Below are positions 6,745 through 11,315 of a stretch of DNA of 11,315 nt, piece after piece. The stretch's first letter is position 1. The number at the start of each line of letters is the position of its first letter. The translations under genes were made by a program, and so were the position numbers. This DNA comes from Deltaproteobacteria bacterium (GTDB lineage Bacteria > Desulfobacterota > DSM-4660 > Desulfatiglandales > Desulfatiglandaceae): contig JAGHEC010000381.1 of NCBI GenBank assembly GCA_021159525.1, positions 1 through 11,315 of the forward strand. Reading direction: 5' to 3'. The notes below the pieces were generated by a model. That model ran no database searches and was not told the origin of the DNA. It saw only the letters and a program-made list of their open reading frames with translations.

Positions 6745-8217
6745 CTATTCAGGCAGAGGGCCGGCCCCCTCGAACGAGATCTTCAAGATCCGTTTGGTCC
6801 GGGGGCCGACCTTGAAACGGTCATCAATCCTCAGGCCGCAGACCCATACCACCCGGTTTCCCTGAGCCAGGATGGGGATGCGCGACCTGACGCGGGAGGG
6901 AATCTTCCTGTCCACAAAGAAATCCTTGAGTTTCTTATGGCCCTTCATCCCAAGGGGCACAAACCTGTCTCCCGGCTGAACACTCCTGAGCGTCAGGGGA
7001 AAGGCAATCCGTTCCGCGTCCAGACAGGCAATCCAGCCTCCAGCCTCCAGACCCTGAATAGACGGGCCGGCCGGGGCCTCCTCAAGGGAGATGTCACACC
7101 CCAGGGCATCGATATGCCATGTGCCGGGGCCTTCAATAACAACAGCATAATCGTTGCGGGGGGCCGAGGGTCCCCTTGAAAAATAGAGCCTGTCGTAAAC
7201 CCTCCTGACCACAAGGCCTTGTGGGAGCGTGATCCCGGCCTGGGGCCTTGAACCCATGACCAGACCCCTGACTGCATTGATATGGGCAACCCCGATGCGT
7301 CGGAGGCTTCCGGTCGTGATCTTCAAGGCGGCCCTGACCGCATGGTTCTGGAGGGAGGGGGGCAACCCCATGAGACCGGACACAGGGAGGACAGGCCCTT
7401 CAGACCCCATCTCGGCCTTTTCAGAAAGCCACGCCTCGGCCCGGCCGGTAAGATACCGGTTGTCTTCCCTGGCAATCTCCGCGGTCCGGCCCAGGATCTC
7501 TTTGATTCGCGGCTGGTAGGTCTCGAGCTGCGGCAGAAGATGACGGCGGATGGCGTTTCTGAAGTAGGTCACATCAAAATTGGATGCATCCGTGACATGC
7601 GCTAATCCCATGTGATCCAGATAGGAACGTATCTCCTCACGGGTTATCTCGATGAGAGGCCTCACAATTCCGTCTTTTCTGACCGGCGGAATGCCGGACA
7701 GGCCTGCAGGCCCGCTCCCGCGCAGAAGCCTCATAAGGACTGTTTCGGCCTGGTCGTCGAGGCTGTGGCCGGTTGCAATCCTTTGTGCCCCCCATCCTGC
7801 CTGTACCTTCTTAAGGAACCGGTATCGAAGCTCCCTGGCCTTTTCCTCCAGAGAGGGCCCCTTGGGATCCATTGGTGGATTAACCCTTTTGAAGGCGAAA
7901 GCCAGCCCCCGGGAGGCGGCCAGATCTCTTACAAAGGCGGTTTCCTGTTCATCCACATCCGGTCTCAGACCATGGTCCAGGTGGGCCACGATCAATGTGA
8001 TCCTCAGCGTGTTTCGGAGACGGTCGAGGACGTCCAGGAGGCAGACCGAGTCGGCCCCTCCCGAGACGGCCGCAACCACACGGTCCCCCGGCGCGATCAT
8101 GCAATAGCGGGCAACAGCCCTTTTGACCTTTTTTTCCACCAACCTTACAGGGTCGATTCTCGTCACCCCCTTGAAAAATGCCGGGCACTGAAAGTTGGAC
8201 AGGGCCTGATAACTCAC
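6745..8217 (-). CDS. tilS: tRNA(Ile)-lysidine synthetase
   Basis: TilS attaches lysine to the wobble cytidine of the CAU anticodon in a minor tRNA-Ile, changing both its amino acid and codon identity; it is normally essential. The ATP-binding PP-loop SGGADS is at about residues 52-57. HLDHGLRPD (about 80-88) and TGHSLDDQAETVLMRLLRGSG (about 150-170) are the TilS hallmark segments. The C-terminal TilS domain includes VQPGDRFVPLGMKGHKKLKDFF and WVCGLRIDDRFK. At 490 residues it is full length, with a normal central linker domain. The start is the GTG at 8217, because it overlaps the stop of the small ORF upstream (GTGA). A later GTG at 8166 has AAGGGG directly abutting it and would also leave the core intact, so the first 17 residues are uncertain. 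Confidence 0.96.
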   Translation of the reverse strand: MSYQALSNFQCPAFFKGVTRIDPVRLVEKKVKRAVARYCMIAPGDRVVAAVSGGADSVCLLDVLDRLRNTLRITLIVAHLDHGLRPDVDEQETAFVRDLAASRGLAFAFKRVNPPMDPKGPSLEEKARELRYRFLKKVQAGWGAQRIATGHSLDDQAETVLMRLLRGSGPAGLSGIPPVRKDGIVRPLIEITREEIRSYLDHMGLAHVTDASNFDVTYFRNAIRRHLLPQLETYQPRIKEILGRTAEIAREDNRYLTGRAEAWLSEKAEMGSEGPVLPVSGLMGLPPSLQNHAVRAALKITTGSLRRIGVAHINAVRGLVMGSRPQAGITLPQGLVVRRVYDRLYFSRGPSAPRNDYAVVIEGPGTWHIDALGCDISLEEAPAGPSIQGLEAGGWIACLDAERIAFPLTLRSVQPGDRFVPLGMKGHKKLKDFFVDRKIPSRVRSRIPILAQGNRVVWVCGLRIDDRFKVGPRTKRILKISFEGAGPLPE

Positions 8218-8363
8218 ACGCGCATCTTACCGAGAAGCCCCTGCTCATTCAAGGCGGCGCAAAACCTTCTACAGTCCAGACACCCGTCGGCATAAAAACC
8301 ATGACAAGCGATCACGGGGCCTTCCGGCCCTTTTCGGTTCCAGGCCCTCCGGACATCACCCAA
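8214..8363 (-). CDS. Small Cys-rich protein overlapping the tilS start
   Basis: This 49-codon ORF was found by translating the frame by hand. The N-terminal half is basic (GDVRRAWNRKGPEGP). The C-terminal half has His21 and four cysteines (Cys20, Cys28, Cys31, Cys35) in the pattern CH-x6-C-x2-C-x3-C, as in ACHGFYADGCLDCRRFCAAL, which suggests a small metal (Zn or Fe-S) binding unit. Its TGA overlaps the tilS GTG by four bases, the coupling style used elsewhere in this window. The likely start is TTG at 8363, with AGAGGA nine bases upstream. The frame is open back to 8414, so a different non-ATG start is possible. I do not recognise the family. The Cys spacing and the tilS overlap are the reasons to believe it; composition alone would not be enough. 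Confidence 0.55.
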   Translation of the reverse strand: MGDVRRAWNRKGPEGPVIACHGFYADGCLDCRRFCAALNEQGLLGKMRV

Positions 8364-8600
8364 CAGCCCGGTTCCTCTTGAACCGTGCCATGATTCAAAT
8401 CCTGCGAACCTGCCTCATCTGCCGAGGCCTTGCCTGTTTCATCGCCGCTGCGCTCATGGCGTAGCCCGCTTTCCCCTCTCCCCTGTGGGCCGGCAACATG
8501 ATTGTCATTTACCCGGACGCCCCCAAACAGACCGGTAACCAAAGACAGGAACATATCTGTCATGGACCCTGGCCCGGGCGGGTCTTGTTCGTGCAGGGAC
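8364..8600. other. Stretch with no convincing gene
   Basis: About 237 bases lie between the double CDP-alcohol phosphatidyltransferase gene and the small Cys-rich ORF. A minus-strand reading frame at 8312-8563 could give 83 residues, with a short hydrophobic start and then a hydrophilic Gly/Glu/Ser-rich remainder. It lacks a good ribosome binding site and resembles no family I know. It also overlaps the small ORF in another frame, so I do not call it. A 5-bp stem GACCC/GGGTC (8565-8584) around a GC palindrome may form after the upstream gene. No clear promoter for tilS is visible. Confidence 0.5.
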
Positions 8601-9902
8601 CTACAGGCGTCTGCGGGAAATCAGGTTGATGCTCAAGATGGCGTAGACCAGAGATGCAATCAAAAGGAGGGCCCCCAGCATCTTGGGGTCCCGCACCTTT
8701 ATGATAAAGGAAATGGTAAACACGATCACAAAACCGAAGATCACCACGAAAATCCTCGGGAAATGCCCCAGGATGACCCTTCCGAAATGGACAAACCGCA
8801 TGTCGCTCACCAGGAGAAATGAGGTCAGAAGCGTCACGGCCCAGACAATCCACAGATTATCCCAGAAAAGGCAGGCCCCGAGAGAGACCATAGCGCCTGC
8901 AGGGCTGGGCAGTCCATTGAAAACCCCGGGGCTCAGGGTCGCGTCGTGCTTGTCGCGGACAACAAAACGCCAAAGTCTGTAGGCTACGGCAAGGAAATAG
9001 GCCAGGCCCACAAAAAAGGCCGGCAGGTCCCAATTGCCTTTCATAAAAACGAAAAGGGCAGGACACGCGCCGAAACTGGTAAGATCAGCAATATCGTCAA
9101 GCCACGGGCCCAGTTTGGTGCCGCCGTGCTTGTCGGCCATCCGACCGTCGAACAGATCAAATATCTGACCTGCGAGAATAGCTAATGCCGCATAGACCGG
9201 ACGTCTCTCGAGGAGAAAGGCCATGCCCGTGAGACCGCAGCAAAGATTGAGCAGCGAGAGGATATCCGCATAGAAGCGGTTGGCAATGAGCTTGAAGGCA
9301 ATGGACGAGAGAGACAGGATGATGCACAGGTGCAGCATCTGATTGGAAAAATCAGGCAGGCCGATGTCGTCTCTCAACAGCGCGCAGTAGATGATCAAGG
9401 CAAAACACATGACGGCCTTGATCTTGCCAAAATTGTTGGCTGCAACCGAGAAGCTCGTAAGCCGCTTGATAATGTATCGGAAGAGAAACTGCCCGCTTGC
9501 CTCCACGGCCGTCAGCACCCAAACCGCGGTCACATCAAGAAGACCCGCGTAAGCAAAGAAAACCATGGGCGGAAGATAGGTCAGCTTGTCGCACAAAGGA
9601 TCGATCTCTTCTCCAAAAGAAGTGATCAGATCGCATTCCCTGGCGAGCAGTCCATCCACACCGTCCATGACCGCAGACACGGTGAACAGGAGAATGCCCA
9701 GGGACTCGTGTCCGAAAGTGAAGTAAAAAAGAATGCCCGACAGGCCGATGATCACCCGCCACACACAAATGGCGTTCGGATGAAAGCACCAGTGACTGCA
9801 CAGAAAGCGGTTCCCTGCTCGGGTTTTGAGGCCGGCGACAAACCCCAAATACATGCCCATGGAGACCGGAAGGGATAAAATAATAGCGTTTATATTGCTC
9901 AA
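8601..9902 (-). CDS. Membrane protein with two CDP-alcohol phosphatidyltransferase domains
   Basis: Such enzymes transfer a phosphatidyl group from a CDP-lipid to an alcohol at the cytoplasmic membrane. In this 433-residue, many-helix protein the first domain (about 40-175) starts with the PgsA-like HPNAICVWRVIIG. It holds a complete motif: Asp80, Asp83, Gly84, Ala87, Arg88, eight residues, Gly97, Asp101, Asp105. The second domain (about 205-425) looks like class II phosphatidylserine synthase, with SLLNLCCGL and FNGLPSPAGA (328-337). Its motif keeps all four aspartates (249, 252, 269, 273), but the arginine is Asp257 and the gap to Gly265 is seven residues. I chose the TTG at 9902, which overlaps the vanZ-like stop (TTGA) and has AGGA upstream. 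An earlier ATG at 10046 would add 48 Arg-rich residues that are only a shadow of the upstream gene. The products are unknown. Confidence 0.85.
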   Translation of the reverse strand: MSNINAIILSLPVSMGMYLGFVAGLKTRAGNRFLCSHWCFHPNAICVWRVIIGLSGILFYFTFGHESLGILLFTVSAVMDGVDGLLARECDLITSFGEEIDPLCDKLTYLPPMVFFAYAGLLDVTAVWVLTAVEASGQFLFRYIIKRLTSFSVAANNFGKIKAVMCFALIIYCALLRDDIGLPDFSNQMLHLCIILSLSSIAFKLIANRFYADILSLLNLCCGLTGMAFLLERRPVYAALAILAGQIFDLFDGRMADKHGGTKLGPWLDDIADLTSFGACPALFVFMKGNWDLPAFFVGLAYFLAVAYRLWRFVVRDKHDATLSPGVFNGLPSPAGAMVSLGACLFWDNLWIVWAVTLLTSFLLVSDMRFVHFGRVILGHFPRIFVVIFGFVIVFTISFIIKVRDPKMLGALLLIASLVYAILSINLISRRRL

Positions 9903-10303
9903 GACAAAATTTTCCTGCACGCCCCGGAACTGACCCCGCCAACGGAAAAACTCTTTTTCACATACCTGGCCGCAATAATCCCCAGGACCACGCCGGCGCC
10001 GTTGGCAACCATGTCTGCGATGGAAAACTCCCTTCCCGGCATGCAACCCTGAAGAAATTCAAGGGCTATGCCCAGTGGGATCATCAAGAGTGCACCGGCA
10101 AGGGCGGCGGCCATCCGGTCGAACCCGAAAAAGGCGAGGATGCCAAGCCACCCATAGGCAGCAAAATGGGCTAATTTATCGGCCCCGCTGAAGTCACAGG
10201 GGAGTTCGAGCCGGGGTTTCAGAGAGAAATAGACAACCAGAACAACTGACAGGATCCAGACCAATCTGACGGCCCTTGTTATCATTTTCTCGGGAAATAT
10301 CAT
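9899..10303 (-). CDS. VanZ-like membrane protein
   Basis: This 134-residue protein has about four membrane helices and the VanZ-family signature. ADKLAHFAAYGWLGIL (about 41-56) is followed by GIALEFLQGCMPGREFSIADMVANGAGVVLGI (about 78-109). VanZ itself gives low-level teicoplanin resistance in enterococci, but most relatives in other bacteria have no tested role, and resistance should not be assumed here. The ATG overlaps the cobU stop (ATGA), and the stop overlaps the TTG of the two-domain phosphatidyltransferase gene. This places it as the middle gene of a coupled trio. A function near membrane lipid or envelope metabolism is inferred from that neighbour only. Confidence 0.88.
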   Translation of the reverse strand: MIFPEKMITRAVRLVWILSVVLVVYFSLKPRLELPCDFSGADKLAHFAAYGWLGILAFFGFDRMAAALAGALLMIPLGIALEFLQGCMPGREFSIADMVANGAGVVLGIIAARYVKKSFSVGGVSSGACRKILS

Positions 10304-10830
10304 TTGATGTGCAGGGGGATTCCGGCCACCGTGAGAACTACCCGGTCGGCCAGCGCGGCCAGTTGCTGGTTCAGGATGCCGGCCAGGTCCCTGAATTCTC
10401 TTCCCAGGGGATGTTCAGGAACGATGCCGGCCCCTACTTCGTTGGATACGAGGATCACAGCCTGGTCTCTTTGGGACAGGACTTGCATCAGTCTTTTTTG
10501 ATAGGGCATCACGGCCTCCCGGCCTTTCTGGAGGAGGATGTTGCTCAACCACAGGGTCAGGCAGTCCACAAGCACCACATCCACACCGCCGGCAATGCCC
10601 TGCAATGCCTTGTCGATGTCCAGGGCCTCCTCGATCAAACGCCACCTCGGTCCGCGAGAGGCCTGGTGACGTCGGACCCGCTCGGCCATTTCATGGTCCT
10701 TGACCTCGGCCGTCGCCAAAAACAGGCAGGAATCATATGTTTCCTCGGCATATTCAATGGCCCAGGAACTCTTGCCGCTCCTTGCGCCGCCAAGGACGAA
10801 AACCAGATCTTTGTTGCGAGACGCGCTCAT
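10300..10830 (-). CDS. cobU: Adenosylcobinamide kinase / adenosylcobinamide-phosphate guanylyltransferase
   Basis: CobU phosphorylates adenosylcobinamide and then attaches GMP, activating it for nucleotide-loop assembly of cobalamin. The 176-residue length is typical. The P-loop is GGARSGKS (about residues 14-21). RVRRHQASRG holds the histidine expected to be guanylylated. DCLTLWLSN, VSNEVGAGIVPEHPLGREFRDLAGILNQ and the terminal VAGIPLHIK are family hallmarks. The ATG lies 53 bases after the metallo-hydrolase gene and has no obvious Shine-Dalgarno sequence; a 6-bp stem GCTGGT/ACCAGC (10863-10883) precedes it. Its stop overlaps the vanZ-like start. The usual partners cobS, cobT and cobC are not in the window. 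Confidence 0.96.
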   Translation of the reverse strand: MSASRNKDLVFVLGGARSGKSSWAIEYAEETYDSCLFLATAEVKDHEMAERVRRHQASRGPRWRLIEEALDIDKALQGIAGGVDVVLVDCLTLWLSNILLQKGREAVMPYQKRLMQVLSQRDQAVILVSNEVGAGIVPEHPLGREFRDLAGILNQQLAALADRVVLTVAGIPLHIK

Positions 10831-10883
10831 ATGACGAAATTAGGATGGGTTGTCTCTGTGTCGCTGGTCCCGGAGAAACCAGC

Positions 10884-11315
10884 TCAGAGGACCAATTCCG
10901 TTCCCTCCTTTGCGCCATTGATAATCAAATCGTGCCCATCTTTTGCGGCATCTTTGCGGCATCGCTTGATGATCGCAGTGATCTCTGCATCCCTTCTGGC
11001 AGGCGCATGATGAAAGAGAAGCAGTTTTCCAACCCCTGCCTTCAAGGCCAGGTCGAGCGCCGACCGGCAGTCGGAATGCCCCCAGCCCCGGTAACGATCC
11101 ATCTCCTCGGGCGTAAACTGCGCGTCGTGAATCAAGATGTCCGCATCACTGCAAAAACGTATATAATCGCTAAACCCGATTCCCACCGGACCATCCCTGA
11201 CCAGTTCATTGTCGGTCATAAAAACCAGTTTTTTATTTCCCTCCTGAAAGCGATACCCAAGGGCCCCTTGGGGATGATTCAGGGGAATGGTTTCGATCCG
11301 TACACCCTCAACAAC
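10884..11315 (-). CDS. Metallo-beta-lactamase-fold hydrolase, C-terminal part
   Basis: The visible 143 residues are the C-terminal part of a protein that begins outside the right edge. Reading is continuous to position 11315; the ATG at 11219 is an internal methionine (VFMTDNEL) and not the start. Visible metal-site features are the histidine of NHPQGALGYRF, the aspartate of TDNE, DILIHDAQFTPEE, the histidine of WGHS and the C-terminal LFHHAP. This pattern is typical of RNase Z / PhnP / class II phosphodiesterase-like hydrolases. The first HxHxDH motif is expected upstream, off the window. The substrate cannot be told. It is followed by cobU after 53 bases and may head or belong to the same transcript. 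Confidence 0.9.
   Translation of the reverse strand, partial: VVEGVRIETIPLNHPQGALGYRFQEGNKKLVFMTDNELVRDGPVGIGFSDYIRFCSDADILIHDAQFTPEEMDRYRGWGHSDCRSALDLALKAGVGKLLLFHHAPARRDAEITAIIKRCRKDAAKDGHDLIINGAKEGTELVL

Noticed and set aside
5763..8295. Long plus-strand frames over coaBC and tilS (5763-6380, 7612-8295)
   Set aside because: They are antisense shadows of two genes with full catalytic motifs; their translations are rich in Pro, Arg, His and Gly and show no domain.
8317..8334. Plus-strand terminator-like hairpin GGGCC-TTCC-GGCCC followed by TTTT
   Set aside because: It lies within the codons of the small Cys-rich ORF and no plus-strand gene exists upstream that it could end.
8384..8414. tRNA T-arm-like stretch near GATTCAAATC
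   Set aside because: No matching 5-bp T stem, acceptor stem or anticodon arm can be built around it.
8312..8563. 83-residue minus-strand frame before tilS
   Set aside because: It has no good ribosome binding site and no recognisable domain, and it overlaps the better supported Cys-rich frame. Kept only as a remark on the gap.
9903..10046. 48-residue N-terminal extension of the double phosphatidyltransferase
   Set aside because: It is an out-of-frame, Arg-rich reading of the end of the vanZ-like gene. The TTG at 9902 with a TTGA overlap explains the junction better.

Overview
Every supportable gene lies on the minus strand, so the window reads from right to left in biological order. It looks like a chromosomal housekeeping segment of a GC-rich Gram-negative anaerobe. 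Desulfobacterota (the old Deltaproteobacteria) fits best, because of the MEP-pathway ispD, a type 4 Fe-S uracil-DNA glycosylase, cobinamide salvage and the NfeD protease/slipin pair. This assignment is inference from gene content and style, not from a database match.

Right part (about 11315-8601): a partial metallo-beta-lactamase-fold hydrolase runs off the right edge. It is followed by cobU, a VanZ-like membrane protein and an unusual protein with two CDP-alcohol phosphatidyltransferase domains. The last three overlap by four bases at each junction (ATGA, TTGA), so they are probably translationally coupled.

Middle (8600-6745): a roughly 240-base stretch without a convincing gene comes first. 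Then comes a very short cysteine-rich ORF of 49 codons, which I found by reading the frame by hand. Its stop overlaps the GTG start of tilS (tRNA-Ile lysidine synthetase).

Centre-left (6744-2564): a near-consensus sigma-70 promoter (TTGACA, 17 bases, TACAAT) starts a tight operon of coaBC, a type 4 uracil-DNA glycosylase gene, an nfeD-type membrane serine protease gene and a slipin gene. A GC hairpin follows the last gene.

Left (2552-256): a small protein with a Rho-N-like domain and a basic helical tail has its own candidate promoter and a strong intrinsic terminator. Then come ispD and hemC, overlapping by four bases (isoprenoid and tetrapyrrole precursor synthesis). The final 255 bases hold hairpins and a roughly 160-base element bounded by imperfect inverted repeats.

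I see no phage, IS transposase, CRISPR array, rRNA, tRNA or recognisable defence system. The points most worth a second look are the double CDP-alcohol phosphatidyltransferase with an altered second active-site motif, the small Cys-rich ORF coupled to tilS, the Rho-N/helical-hairpin protein, and the inverted-repeat element at the left edge.
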